Assembly (NCBI GenBank): GCA_000424365.1
Contig: AUJT01000016.1
Span: 1 to 64,000 of the forward strand
Length of the DNA stretch: 64,000 nt
Direction: 5' to 3'
Source of the DNA: Lachnospiraceae bacterium NK4A144
GTDB lineage: Bacteria; Bacillota; Clostridia; Lachnospirales; Lachnospiraceae
A program made the translations under genes and the position numbers. Within the stretch, counting starts at the first letter, position 1. Every line of letters starts with the position of its first letter. The notes beneath the pieces were generated by a model, which did not search any database, had not been told where the DNA came from, and worked only from the letters and a program-made list of their open reading frames with translations. This document shows, one piece after another, positions 32,192 through 41,059 of the stretch.

Positions 32192-32698
32192 ATGAAATTT
32201 AAAACAAATAATCGCTATCGTATAGTTTTATGGGTTTGCGCTTTGTTTTATTCGGCAATAGCAATGGGAATGCTTTATGCCCTTGACTACAATATTGAAA
32301 AGGGTGATACTGCAAATGTAATGTTCATAATTCTGATCCTTGCATTCTTTATTCTCTTTGATCTGTGGCTTATAGCAGTAGCTACTGAAAGTATTGAAGT
32401 GAACGAGGGCTTTATAACGATCCGATATCTTTTCTTTTATAGAAGGACTATTGGCGTAGGGCAGATTACAGAAGTTTTCATCAATACCATGCGTCAGAGA
32501 AACATGACCAACAGCTGCGTTGGAATCTATATTGATGGAAAAAGATTGCTGCTTCCGATACAGCCGCACCAATTATGGATAAACTACATAGAGTGGAAGG
32601 ACTTTGTAACTTCGCTTGGCGTCCCAGTGATACATGAAAATGGAACGAATGAGTGTTGGCCGATTGGTATATTGGGGAAGAGGAGGATAAAAAATTGA
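32192..32698 (+). CDS. Membrane protein with PH-like domain
   Basis: 168 residues from ATG 32192 (GGAAGGTGAT upstream; a GTG at 32177 overlaps that site). Two spans, YRIVLWVCALFYSAIAMGML and VMFIILILAFFILFDLWLIAV, are followed by a compact beta-rich domain: TESIEVNEGFITIRYLFFYRRTIGVGQITEVFI, GIYIDGKRLLLPIQPH. This is the layout of small bacterial PH-domain (bPH) membrane proteins. Function unknown. The stop overlaps the TTG of the nitroreductase gene, so the two are coupled. Confidence 0.7.
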   Translation: MKFKTNNRYRIVLWVCALFYSAIAMGMLYALDYNIEKGDTANVMFIILILAFFILFDLWLIAVATESIEVNEGFITIRYLFFYRRTIGVGQITEVFINTMRQRNMTNSCVGIYIDGKRLLLPIQPHQLWINYIEWKDFVTSLGVPVIHENGTNECWPIGILGKRRIKN

Positions 32699-33219
32699 AC
32701 GAAACCCTGAAGGTATTGGAAAACAGAAGAAGCTGCAGAAATTTTAAGCCGGATATGGTAAAGGAAGAGGAGCTGAAAGCAATCCTCGAAGCAGGCACTT
32801 ATGCTGCGACCGGTATGGGAAAGCAGAGTCCGATCATCATCGCGGTAACAGATAAAAAGCTTCGTGATGAGATCGCCGAGGAAAACAGAAAGATCGGCGG
32901 CTGGCAGGAAGGATTTGATCCGTTTTACGGCGCGCCTGTGATCTTGATCGTACTTGCGAAAAAAGAAGTAGGAACGTACCTGTACGATGGATCTCTCGTA
33001 ATGGGTAACCTCATGAATGCAGCTGAGAGTCTTGGAGTAGCAAGCATCTGGATCCATAGAGCAAAGGAAGAGTTTGAGTCTGATTTCGGAAAGAATATCC
33101 TGAAAAAACTTGGTATCGAAGAAGAGTATGAGGGAATAGGTCACTGCGCACTTGGATACGCTGCAGAGCCGGCAAAAGATCCCGCTCCCAGAAAAGATAA
33201 TTACGTTTATTACATCTAA
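32695..33219 (+). CDS. Nitroreductase-family protein
   Basis: 174 residues starting with TTG at 32695, 8 nt after AGGAGG. FMN-binding motifs: RRSCRNFKPDMVKEEELKAILEAGTYAATGMGKQS at the start and NLMNAAESLGVASIWIHRA later. GHCALGYAAEPAKDPAPRK is the usual C-terminal segment that ends at the flavin. It reduces nitro, quinone or flavin compounds with NAD(P)H. Coupled to the membrane protein in front. Confidence 0.92.
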   Translation: MNETLKVLENRRSCRNFKPDMVKEEELKAILEAGTYAATGMGKQSPIIIAVTDKKLRDEIAEENRKIGGWQEGFDPFYGAPVILIVLAKKEVGTYLYDGSLVMGNLMNAAESLGVASIWIHRAKEEFESDFGKNILKKLGIEEEYEGIGHCALGYAAEPAKDPAPRKDNYVYYI

Positions 33220-33240
33220 TGATGTAAGAGTTAGTGCTAA

Positions 33241-33280
33241 AAAGCCCTGCGGCCGAAAAAGACCGCAGGACTTTTCTTTT
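33241..33280. terminator. Terminator between converging genes
   Basis: AAAG-C-CCTGCGG pairs with CCGCAGG-A-CTTT (33241-33252 and 33263-33274; one mismatch), followed by a T-rich tail. It separates the nitroreductase gene from the leftward zeta-like gene. Confidence 0.8.
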
Positions 33281-33317
33281 TGCTATTTGGAATCACAAAA
33301 TTACCGGTTTGGATGAA

Positions 33318-34406
33318 TTATGCTGCGTTTTCGAGTTCTTCATCTTCTTCGTCATAGCCATAAGGTATGCCCTTTTTGTTGAGCATAGGAGCGAGCTTGT
33401 TATAGACTTCCTCAGGTTTTGTTCCAAAGGAGAAAACAACTGCACTATTGATGATCCTGCCTGTTTCCAGCTCTCTTGCTACGTTTCGTGCCATACTGAC
33501 ATTTTCTTCGCAGGGAACGAACTTTGCTCTTACGTTATATCCTGCATCTTCAAAAGGTTTGATATAGGTTTCCATAAGGGAATCGTAATCATCGGCAACC
33601 AGAGGGATGATCACGTTGGTTCCTTTCAGCTCTCCTTCAGTAAAGGTTTTTATTGCCTTGTCCATGATCATAACGCTTTCCATGTGAACGGCGTCAGCAG
33701 CACATCCGTGAGATTCCTTATATTCAGGTATCAGTTCCTTTATGACATCGCAATCAAGGATGAAAGACTGTGATTCTTCGCTGTCAGGATCGGTAACTTG
33801 GGTGGATTTTCCGGAAGCGGGGAGACCAAGTACCAGTTCCATCTCAAAGTTTTTCTTAAGAGGACCGTCGTAAACGTATTTTGCGCGTCCGGTGTCCGGA
33901 TCTGTGCTCTCGGTTCTGGCAGAACCTATTGTGAGAAATTCATTTAAGACATCTTCGCGAATCTGGTTACGTTCCGGAGTATCGATCTCGGAGGTCTTTC
34001 CGTAAAGTGCGATATAGTACGCAGAAAGAGAATCGATCTGCGCGACCACAGGGTGGGCCTTAAGCTCCTCAAGTGACGGATAGTCTTCGGATTTTATGCG
34101 GTCATAGAGTTCTTTCGCTTCGTCGGTCTCTATGATCAGGTGCTCGGATGAGGGTTCCCATGTTACGGGAACCGCGCCCTCAACAAGTAAACTTTCAGGT
34201 GACTCGTCGGATGCGGTACTTTCGGATGCTGCGCTTGCTTCAGTGGCTGCAGCAGTGTCCTGAACCTCGACGGCAGCAGTGCTTTCTACTGCTTCGGCAG
34301 CGGTTGTGCTCTGCGTGACATCTGAGGCAGGTGCTGAGCTTCGGCAGCCTGTGAGGATCATTATTGCTGATATTGTGACACAAAGTGATTTGATTTTTTT
34401 ACTCAT
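33318..34406 (-). CDS. Lipoprotein with zeta-toxin-like kinase domain
   Basis: 362 residues. Residues 1-21 are a lipoprotein signal peptide (basic start, hydrophobic core, lipobox LTGC, Cys21). Residues 22-75 are a Thr/Ser/Ala/Glu-rich linker. A helical part (90-185) leads to a P-loop kinase: ELVLGLPASGKST (Walker A about 194-202), FILDCDVIKELIPEYKE with the two acidic residues of the zeta active site, GTNVIIPLVADDYDSL, then MARNVARELETGR with candidate arginines. This follows the zeta-toxin/AAA-33 family, cytoplasmic kinases known to phosphorylate UDP-GlcNAc in the case of zeta. Export of such a kinase is unexpected. No epsilon antitoxin gene is next to it. Confidence 0.78.
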   Translation of the reverse strand: MSKKIKSLCVTISAIMILTGCRSSAPASDVTQSTTAAEAVESTAAVEVQDTAAATEASAASESTASDESPESLLVEGAVPVTWEPSSEHLIIETDEAKELYDRIKSEDYPSLEELKAHPVVAQIDSLSAYYIALYGKTSEIDTPERNQIREDVLNEFLTIGSARTESTDPDTGRAKYVYDGPLKKNFEMELVLGLPASGKSTQVTDPDSEESQSFILDCDVIKELIPEYKESHGCAADAVHMESVMIMDKAIKTFTEGELKGTNVIIPLVADDYDSLMETYIKPFEDAGYNVRAKFVPCEENVSMARNVARELETGRIINSAVVFSFGTKPEEVYNKLAPMLNKKGIPYGYDEEDEELENAA

Positions 34407-34567
34407 TGTTTTCCCCCTCGTGATTATTGTTAACGTTATTATTTATCGGCTTTGGATATTCAAAAATTTAGAGGTCATAGACAATGATGTAAGAAACGGC
34501 TGTGGGTCTTTTTTTAAACAATTTTCCTCAAATCTGTCTCTTATTTGTTAAAGGCTATCAGCCGATG

Positions 34568-34600
34568 AAAAAATTGGGAATATCAATTTTTTGTTTTTTT
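34568..34600. terminator. AT-rich hairpin with T-run before the chemoreceptor gene
   Basis: AAAAAATTG (34568-34576) and CAATTTTTT (34584-34592) with GTTTTTTT after. GCCGATGA at 34561-34568 resembles a sigma-D (motility) -10 box, but the -35 (TAAA) at the right spacing is poor. Confidence 0.4.
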
Positions 34601-34632
34601 CAACTTTGGAATAGGGGTACCAGGAGGTTTTT

Positions 34633-36654
34633 ATGGCTAAGGAAAAGTCCAAAAGATCATCGGTTACATTTATGAACAGTGTAAAAACGCGATTGATCGC
34701 AGTAATGATGCTGATATGCGTAGTTCCCATGCTTATTTCTCTGACTATAAGCTATAGGAGTGCAATGTCCAGAGATATAGCTGATGCGCAGGTCAAAGGA
34801 TATCAGCTTGCGCAGATAGTGGAAAATGAGTTTGAAGCTATATTTATTCAAAATGTGCGCATGATGGAATCCATATCACACAGTAAACAAGTGAAGGAAC
34901 TGCTTCTTGACCCTGATCATAAAGATATTGATGCTGTTCAGAAGTATCTGATAACCCTTAATGATCATCTCGGCGATGGCAATGACATCATCGTTGAGGA
35001 TGCGACAGGTCAGCAGATAGTCAGGACATCTGGAACACTGGTTGAAGTCGGCGACCGTGACTTTTTTAAAGAGGCTATGACCGGTAAAGAAGTTATTTCG
35101 GAAGTACTTATATCGAGATCTACAGGGTTAAAGATCGTTGTTTTGGCTATTCCGATAAAGGACTTAGAAGATAAAGAAGTTATCGGTGTTGTTCAGAAGT
35201 CCTACGATCTATCTTTCCTGCATGGGTTCCTTTCGGGAGCAGTTGATTCTTCAGTCGGAGAGGAAGCGTTCATCGTTGACAGAGATGCAAATCTTATAGC
35301 TCATTCGGGATATGAAATACCTGTAGATGAAGAAGCAGCCAATTACAGCAGCTCCGGTTTCATCACTCAGGGTCAGGAGAGCGGAAAATATATTGGAAAT
35401 GCTGACGGAAGAAAAGTCATAGTAGGCTACAAGAAGGACGATACCACAGGGTGGACAGTAGTTGCAGCGATGGACTACAACCAGACAACATCAGCTGCCC
35501 GTAAGAGTGCATGGCTGACTGTCAGTATCGGTATCTTGCTGCTGATCATGGCGATCGGTATTTCCTTTACAATGGCAAATTCTTTCACGAATCCGCTTCA
35601 CTTACTGAACGATTGTATAAGCCACCTTGCAATAGGTGTATTCGCTCCTATTGAAAAATATACGGATCGTAAGGATGAATTTGGAGAGATAATAAATAAT
35701 ACAAATTCTGTTATAGGTACGTTAAGTGAAATTATAAGTAATATCAAGATTTCTACGCATGAGGTTAATAACTCATCGGAGGATGTGGCAGAGACTGCAA
35801 ATCAGATCTCACAGACCGCAGAGAGCGTAGCGAATGCTGTTCAGGAAATCTCCTCCGGTGCGGCTCAGCAGGCAGATGAGATCCAGAATGTAACAGAAAA
35901 TGTTGAAAAGATCAGTGAAGCAAATGGTAAGGTTCAGCACAATACCAGAAGACTGGCAGAGCTTACGACAGACATGCAGAAGGCAAGTACAATTTCTTCT
36001 GACAATCTGGGCTCGCTCCAGAAGAGCAGCGAAAAGATGAGTGAGAGCATCACTCAGATTTCCGAAAAAGTCGGTGCGACAGGTGTTGCAGTTGAAAATA
36101 TCAATTCGAAGGTTGAAGAGATCGCATCTATCGCAACTCAGACGAACCTGTTGTCACTCAATGCTTCTATTGAGGCAGCCCGTGCAGGTGAGGCAGGACG
36201 CGGATTTGCAGTAGTTGCAGAAGAAATCAGTAACCTTGCTGATAACTCAAAGAATCTCGCAAGTGCGATCAGAGCAGAGATGGATGTGCTCCTGTCAGAA
36301 TCCAGCTCGGCAGTTGAGATGGCTGATGCAGTCAGAAAAGAAAACGAGCAGCAGCAGGAGATCATTAATACAACTGTTGATAGTGTAAAGGGAATGATCG
36401 ATGACATCGAGAATACCGTAAAGAGAGTAAAGACTATCGATGAAGCGGTAGAAGGATGTGTAAGTGCCAACGGTATCGTAGCAGATGCGATGACATCGCT
36501 GTCAGCTGTCAGCGAAGAAAATGCCGCATCAGCACAGACCACAGGCGCAGCAGTAGAAGAACTGTCTGCAACAGTAACGACACTCGCAGGAAGCGCAGAC
36601 TCCCTGAAGGTAATATCCGACAAGCTCAATCAGGATATGTCATTCTTCCAGTAA
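34633..36654 (+). CDS. Methyl-accepting chemotaxis protein
   Basis: 673 residues, AGGAGG before the ATG. First span near residues 17-42, then an extracytoplasmic dCache-like sensor of about 250 residues ([52 protein letters not shown]). Second span [25 protein letters not shown] domain and the cytoplasmic signalling hairpin with [21 protein letters not shown] and [14 protein letters not shown], which contacts CheA/CheW. The ligand is unknown. Presence implies a chemotactic, probably flagellated organism. Confidence 0.95.
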   Translation: MAKEKSKRSSVTFMNSVKTRLIAVMMLICVVPMLISLTISYRSAMSRDIADAQVKGYQLAQIVENEFEAIFIQNVRMMESISHSKQVKELLLDPDHKDIDAVQKYLITLNDHLGDGNDIIVEDATGQQIVRTSGTLVEVGDRDFFKEAMTGKEVISEVLISRSTGLKIVVLAIPIKDLEDKEVIGVVQKSYDLSFLHGFLSGAVDSSVGEEAFIVDRDANLIAHSGYEIPVDEEAANYSSSGFITQGQESGKYIGNADGRKVIVGYKKDDTTGWTVVAAMDYNQTTSAARKSAWLTVSIGILLLIMAIGISFTMANSFTNPLHLLNDCISHLAIGVFAPIEKYTDRKDEFGEIINNTNSVIGTLSEIISNIKISTHEVNNSSEDVAETANQISQTAESVANAVQEISSGAAQQADEIQNVTENVEKISEANGKVQHNTRRLAELTTDMQKASTISSDNLGSLQKSSEKMSESITQISEKVGATGVAVENINSKVEEIASIATQTNLLSLNASIEAARAGEAGRGFAVVAEEISNLADNSKNLASAIRAEMDVLLSESSSAVEMADAVRKENEQQQEIINTTVDSVKGMIDDIENTVKRVKTIDEAVEGCVSANGIVADAMTSLSAVSEENAASAQTTGAAVEELSATVTTLAGSADSLKVISDKLNQDMSFFQ

Positions 36655-36681
36655 CAATAAGAAATACCGGAAATATCAACT

Positions 36682-36720
36682 CCCCCGGAACTGAAAGAGG
36701 TTCCGGGGGGACAATTTTTT
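36682..36720 (+). terminator. Terminator of the chemoreceptor gene
   Basis: CCCCCGGAAC (36682-36691) pairs with GTTCCGGGGG (36700-36709), 8-nt loop, TTTTTT at 36715-36720. Confidence 0.92.
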
Positions 36721-36828
36721 GCAAAACAGCCACTCAATAAACAGCCCGTACATGATATAATCACGATAACTCGCAGAAAGCAAAATCCGTATCAGGGGAA
36801 AATGATGCGGGCATAAAGGAGGTTAAAT

Positions 36829-37503
36829 ATGCAGTACAGAATAGATGGCGATAATCTTCCGGTGGTAAAGATAGCACTTAACCCCGGTGAAACAGTGTCC
36901 TGTGAAGCAGGCGCAATGAGCTGGATGGACGAAGGAATAGAGATGGTAACAGAAGGCGGCGGACTCGGAAAGATGTTCGGACGTATGATGACAAACGAAA
37001 ATGCCTTCTTAAACCACTACACAGCAAGTAGAGGCGGAGAAATAGCATTTGCTTCCAAAATGCCCGGATCAATAAGAGCGATCGAAGTAACACCCGATAA
37101 TCCGTTAGTGATCCAGAAAGGTGCATTCCTTGCGTCATACGGAAACCTTGATTCAAAAGTATTTTTCCAAAAGAAAGTCGGAACAGGCTTCTTTGGCGGT
37201 GAGGGCTTCCTCATGAGACAGTACTCAGGTCAGGGACTCGTATTCCTTGAGATCGACGGCAGCGCACATGAATACGATCTTCAGCCCGGAGAAAAGAAGA
37301 TCATAGACACAGGATATCTGGCAGCAATGTCAGCAAGCTGCTCAATGGATGTAGTAACTGTAAAAGGAATCAAGAACGTGCTCTTCGGAGGCGAAGGACT
37401 CTTTAACACAGTTATAACAGGACCCGGTCATGTGATCCTCCAGAGTATGCCGATATCATCCCTTGCAATGACCTTGGCAGCACACATACCATCATCTAGA
37501 TAA
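36829..37503 (+). CDS. AIM24 / TIGR00266 family protein
   Basis: 224 residues, AAAGGAGG before the ATG. The pattern LNPGETVSCEAGAMSWMDEGIEM, a Gly/Met-rich turn (GGGLGKMFGRMM), ASRGGEIAFASKMPGSI and FFGGEGFLMRQYSGQGLVFLE matches the AIM24/TIGR00266 family. It has a double-stranded beta-helix fold made of repeats rich in Gly. The role in bacteria is unknown. Single-gene unit between two terminators. Confidence 0.92.
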   Translation: MQYRIDGDNLPVVKIALNPGETVSCEAGAMSWMDEGIEMVTEGGGLGKMFGRMMTNENAFLNHYTASRGGEIAFASKMPGSIRAIEVTPDNPLVIQKGAFLASYGNLDSKVFFQKKVGTGFFGGEGFLMRQYSGQGLVFLEIDGSAHEYDLQPGEKKIIDTGYLAAMSASCSMDVVTVKGIKNVLFGGEGLFNTVITGPGHVILQSMPISSLAMTLAAHIPSSR

Positions 37504-37604
37504 ATCGTCGATATTATAGATATCGCCGATTAATAAACAAGTATAAAAAATGCAATTATATATAATTTAAACAAAAACAGATAATCATTTTTGGGATTAT
37601 AAAC

Positions 37605-37657
37605 GAAAAGTGCAATATAGCATTGCAATAAAAAGATTGCAGTGCTATATTCTTTTC
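37605..37657. terminator. Long hairpin before the maltodextrin operators
   Basis: AATATAGCATTGCAAT (37614-37629) pairs with ATTGCAGTGCTATATT (37636-37651), 16 bp with one G-T pair. GAAAAG and CTTTTC extend it beyond a TGC bulge. It may terminate the AIM24 transcript about 110 bp downstream of that gene or act on either strand. Confidence 0.6.
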
Positions 37658-37663
37658 GAAAGG

Positions 37664-37703
37664 TCGGAAACGTTACCGATAACGATACCGACAACGGTTC
37701 CAA
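37664..37703. promoter_or_regulatory. Triple LacI-type operator of the maltodextrin operon
   Basis: Site 1, TCGGAAACGTTACCGA (37664-37679), is a near-perfect 16-bp palindrome. Two weaker versions follow at 37676 (CCGATAACGATACCGA) and 37688 (CCGACAACGGTTCCAA), each shifted by exactly 12 bp. A fourth, TCGGAACCGTTTCCGA, stands before the permease genes at 39218. The LacI-type regulator at 42610 is the obvious ligand. Confidence 0.75.
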
Positions 37704-37741
37704 ATTGTATAAGTTTTAATACAGAAAGGAAAAGGGAGAAA

Positions 37742-39133
37742 ATGAAAAAGAAGGTTGTAAGTGTATTACTTAGTACAGCAATGCTCGCAACAATGCTTGC
37801 AGGATGCGGAAATAAAGCAGCAGCACCGGCAGGAGGAGATGCACCGGCATCCGAGGCAGGATCAGAAGCAGCATCAGCAGAGGCAGGCGCATCTGAGGCA
37901 GGCGCATCTGAGGCAGCTGCACCGGCAGCAAACGCAGGAGAAGGAAAGGTTTATTACTTAAACTTCAAACCGGAAGCAGATGAGCAGTGGCAGAAGCTCG
38001 CAGCAGATTACACAGCAGAGACAGGTGTTCCGGTAACTGTAGTAACAGCAGCAAGCGGTGAGTACGAGACAACTCTTCAGTCTGAGATTGCAAAGAGCGA
38101 AGCACCGACAATGTTCCAGGTAAACGGACCTGTAGGTCTCAGTAACTGGGTAGACTACTGCTACGATCTCTCTGATGCAGAGATCACAAAGGGACTTACA
38201 AGCGATGACTACGCACTTAAAGATGCAGACGGTGTAACACGTGGTGTTGCATACGTTATTGAGTCCTACGGTATCATCACAAATAAGAAGCTTCTTGAGA
38301 AAGCAGGATATTCAGTAGATAAGATTCAGTCATTTGATGATCTGAAGAAGGCAGCAGAAGATATCACAGCTCGTAAGGATGAGCTTGGATTCTCGGCATT
38401 TGCATCAACAGGTATGGATTCTTCATCAGACTGGAGATTCAAGACACACCTTGCAAACCTTCCTATCTACTTTGAGTATCAGGAAGATGGAATTAATTCC
38501 ACAGAGGCTATCAAGGGCACATACCTTGATAACTACAAGAATATCTTTGATCTGTACATCAACAATTCCACATGCGATCCGAAGGAGCTCTCCGCAAAGA
38601 CAGCAGATGACGCAAGAAACGAGTTCCTCGATGGAAAGGCAGTATTCTATCAGAACGGTTCATGGGAGTACAGCAGCCTTGCTGAGAAGTTCTCAGATGA
38701 CGAGCTTGCAATGCTTCCTATCTACATAGGAGTTGGTGATGAAGCAAATCAGGGTCTCTGCACAGGTACAGAGAACTACTGGTGTGTAAACTCTGAGGCA
38801 TCTGAAGAAGATATCGCTGCAACACTCGCATTCATGAACTGGTGCGTAACAAGCGAAGAAGGCACAAAGACAATGGCTGAGGATATGGGCTTCACAATCC
38901 CGTTCAAGACAGCAGAGGCATCTCCTAACGTATTCGTAAAGCAGGATGCAGACAACACAGCAGCAGGCAAGAAACCGGTATCATGGAACTTCACAACAAT
39001 GCCTTCTGAAGAGTGGAAGAATACACTTGGTTCTGCACTTACAGCATATGCAGCAGGAACAGGCAGCTGGGATGATGTAAAGACAGCATTTGTTGACAAC
39101 TGGGCAACAGAGTACTCACTCGCAAACGAGTAA
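37742..39133 (+). CDS. malE: Maltodextrin ABC transporter binding lipoprotein
   Basis: 463 residues. ATG 37742 follows AAAGGAAAAGGGAG. Signal peptide with lipobox LAGC (Cys22), then an Ala/Glu/Ser-rich tether containing 27-bp-type repeats (AGASEAGASEAA). The mature part is a cluster B/D sugar-binding protein: AADYTAETGVPVTVVTAASGEYETTLQSEIAKSEAPTMFQV, GVAYVIESYGIITNKKLL. Captures sugar outside the cell for the two permeases downstream. Sugar type is inferred from malQ and the LacI regulator in the same cluster. The short name is by role; exact substrate is unproven. Confidence 0.85.
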   Translation: MKKKVVSVLLSTAMLATMLAGCGNKAAAPAGGDAPASEAGSEAASAEAGASEAGASEAAAPAANAGEGKVYYLNFKPEADEQWQKLAADYTAETGVPVTVVTAASGEYETTLQSEIAKSEAPTMFQVNGPVGLSNWVDYCYDLSDAEITKGLTSDDYALKDADGVTRGVAYVIESYGIITNKKLLEKAGYSVDKIQSFDDLKKAAEDITARKDELGFSAFASTGMDSSSDWRFKTHLANLPIYFEYQEDGINSTEAIKGTYLDNYKNIFDLYINNSTCDPKELSAKTADDARNEFLDGKAVFYQNGSWEYSSLAEKFSDDELAMLPIYIGVGDEANQGLCTGTENYWCVNSEASEEDIAATLAFMNWCVTSEEGTKTMAEDMGFTIPFKTAEASPNVFVKQDADNTAAGKKPVSWNFTTMPSEEWKNTLGSALTAYAAGTGSWDDVKTAFVDNWATEYSLANE

Positions 39134-39174
39134 GAATAAATGTAAAAAAGATGTCGGAAACTGACATCAAAAAG

Positions 39175-39233
39175 TGGGCAGGCAATAAAAAAAGCCTGCC
39201 CATATCACTGAATTTTTTCGGAACCGTTTCCGA
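39175..39233 (+). promoter_or_regulatory. Intercistronic hairpin and second operator
   Basis: TGGGCAGGC (39175-39183) pairs with GCCTGCCCA (39194-39202), followed 10 bp later by TTTTTT. The T-run merges into the palindrome TCGGAACCGTTTCCGA (39218-39233). A small stem GATGTC/GACATC precedes at 39150-39168. The stem probably limits read-through or protects the abundant binding-protein mRNA. Confidence 0.65.
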
Positions 39234-39329
39234 TAAAAAAGATATAAGCCATCAGGCATACAAAAAGACGCATTATCACAAAAACACGAGTTACATACTG
39301 TCATCTAAGTTAGAAAGGCGGAAAGCCAC

Positions 39330-40181
39330 ATGGAGAAATCAGTTAGAAAATACTGGCCGGTATTTTTATTACCGACACTCATCGCATTCACAATAGGCTT
39401 CTTATGGCCGTTTATCTGGGGTATTTACCTTTCATTCTGCAAATTCAATACCGTTAACAAAGTAAAGTTTGTCGGTATTTCAAACTATACAAGAGTCTTT
39501 TCAGACAGCACCTTTGTACACGCATTCTGGTTTACTGCGCTCTTCACATTAGCATCCACAGTGCTCATAAATGTAATAGCATTCCTGATCGCAGTACTTC
39601 TCACACGCGGTATCAAAGGAACAAACATATTCCGTACCATCTTCTTTATGCCAAACCTCATCGGAGGAATCGTACTTGGTTATATCTGGCAGATCCTTTT
39701 GGACGGACTTCTTTCAAACTGGGGACTTCCTCTCCTTGCCCTCAATGAAAAAGCCGGTTTCACAGGACTCCTGATCCTCATGGGATGGCAGCAGATTGGA
39801 TATATGATGATCATTTACATCGCAGGACTTCAGAACGTAAGCCCGGATCTCATCGAAGCTGCCGAGATCGACGGAGCTACTCCGTGGCAGATCCTCACAA
39901 AGATCAAGATACCTATGGTAATGCCCAGTGTAACGATCTGTACATTCCTTACACTTACAAATTCATTTAAGCTCTTTGACCAGAACCTGTCTCTTACAGG
40001 CGGTGAACCTGCAAAGAAGTCACAGATGCTCGCCCTGAATATCTACGATACATTCTATGCCCGTTCCGGCGGTCAGTGGAAGGGAATCGGTCAGGCTAAG
40101 GCAGTTGTATTCTTCCTGCTGGTTGTAGTCATCGCACTGATCCAGCTCAGAGCTACCAGAACAAAGGAGGTTCAGGCATAA
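39330..40181 (+). CDS. malF: Maltodextrin ABC permease, MalF type
   Basis: 283 residues with six predicted spans, beginning KYWPVFLLPTLIAFTIGFLWPFIWGIYLSF. The EAA loop that docks the ATPase is EAAEIDGATPWQILTKIKIPMVMPS near residue 195. It is shorter than E. coli MalF, lacking the large periplasmic loop, as in most Firmicutes. ATG follows AAAGGCGGAAAG. Its TAA shares one base with the ATG of the next gene. No ATPase gene is present in the locus; a shared MsiK-like ATPase elsewhere is likely. Confidence 0.9.
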   Translation: MEKSVRKYWPVFLLPTLIAFTIGFLWPFIWGIYLSFCKFNTVNKVKFVGISNYTRVFSDSTFVHAFWFTALFTLASTVLINVIAFLIAVLLTRGIKGTNIFRTIFFMPNLIGGIVLGYIWQILLDGLLSNWGLPLLALNEKAGFTGLLILMGWQQIGYMMIIYIAGLQNVSPDLIEAAEIDGATPWQILTKIKIPMVMPSVTICTFLTLTNSFKLFDQNLSLTGGEPAKKSQMLALNIYDTFYARSGGQWKGIGQAKAVVFFLLVVVIALIQLRATRTKEVQA

Positions 40182-41053
40182 TGGCAGTTGTAAATATGGA
40201 AAAAAAGCAGGAATCAAAAAAGACACGGATAATAAATATGATCCTGTCAGTAGTATTTGCGCTGGTCTGTGTCGTATACGTTTACCCGATATTTCTGATC
40301 GTAACAAATTCACTGAAAATCGAGTCTGCTATATCAACAAATACAGCATTTAAGCTCCCGACAGCAGATACATTTGCAGGAATCGCTAACTATATATACG
40401 GCGTTACAAAGATGGACTTCCTTTCATCTTTCCTGTACAGCCTTTTTATCACAGTATCATCAGTAGTACTCATAATCCTTTGCTGCTCAATGTGCGCATG
40501 GTATATCTCCAGAGTAAATACACTGGCATCAAAGGCAATGTACTACCTTTGCATCTTTTCAATGGTCGTTCCTTTCCAGATGGTAATGTTTACCCTGGCA
40601 AAGACAGCAGATACATTAAAGCTCAACACACCTTTCAATATCTGCATAATCTATCTCGGATTCGGCGCAGGTCTTGCTGTATTTATGTTTACAGGATTTA
40701 TGAAATCCATGCCTCTTGAAATTGAAGAAGCAGCGATGATCGACGGATGTAGTCCGATACAGATGTTTTTTCGCGTAGTTATGCCGATAACTAAACCGAC
40801 AACAATTTCTACTGCAATCCTCGAGACCATGTGGGTATGGAACGACTATCTCCTGCCAACACTGGTACTTGATATCAAGAAGTACAGGACTATCCCTATG
40901 GATATCCAGTATTTCCGCGGAAGTTACGGAAGTGTGCAGATGGCGCCGATGATGGCATGTATCGTTATCACGATCATTCCTGTGATCCTTCTCTATCTTT
41001 TCTGCCAGAAGTATATCATCGAGGGTGTAGTTGCCGGAGCAGTAAAGGGGTAA
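40181..41053 (+). CDS. malG: Maltodextrin ABC permease, MalG type
   Basis: 290 residues. Six spans: MILSVVFALVCVVYVYPIFLIV first, then LYSLFITVSSVVLIILCCSM and others. EAA loop EEAAMIDGCSPIQMFFRVVMPITKPTT. The MalG-type KxxxxxI and the last span VITIIPVILLYLFCQKYIIEG with the GVVAGAVKG end are canonical. It forms the channel heterodimer with the preceding permease. ATG overlaps the previous stop by one base and malQ starts 7 bp later, so translation of all three is coupled. Confidence 0.92.
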   Translation: MAVVNMEKKQESKKTRIINMILSVVFALVCVVYVYPIFLIVTNSLKIESAISTNTAFKLPTADTFAGIANYIYGVTKMDFLSSFLYSLFITVSSVVLIILCCSMCAWYISRVNTLASKAMYYLCIFSMVVPFQMVMFTLAKTADTLKLNTPFNICIIYLGFGAGLAVFMFTGFMKSMPLEIEEAAMIDGCSPIQMFFRVVMPITKPTTISTAILETMWVWNDYLLPTLVLDIKKYRTIPMDIQYFRGSYGSVQMAPMMACIVITIIPVILLYLFCQKYIIEGVVAGAVKG

Positions 41054-41059
41054 TTGATT

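Noticed and set aside
33234-33773. 179-codon plus-strand frame opposite the zeta-like gene
   Set aside because: It begins in a terminator and is a shadow of the minus-strand lipoprotein gene.
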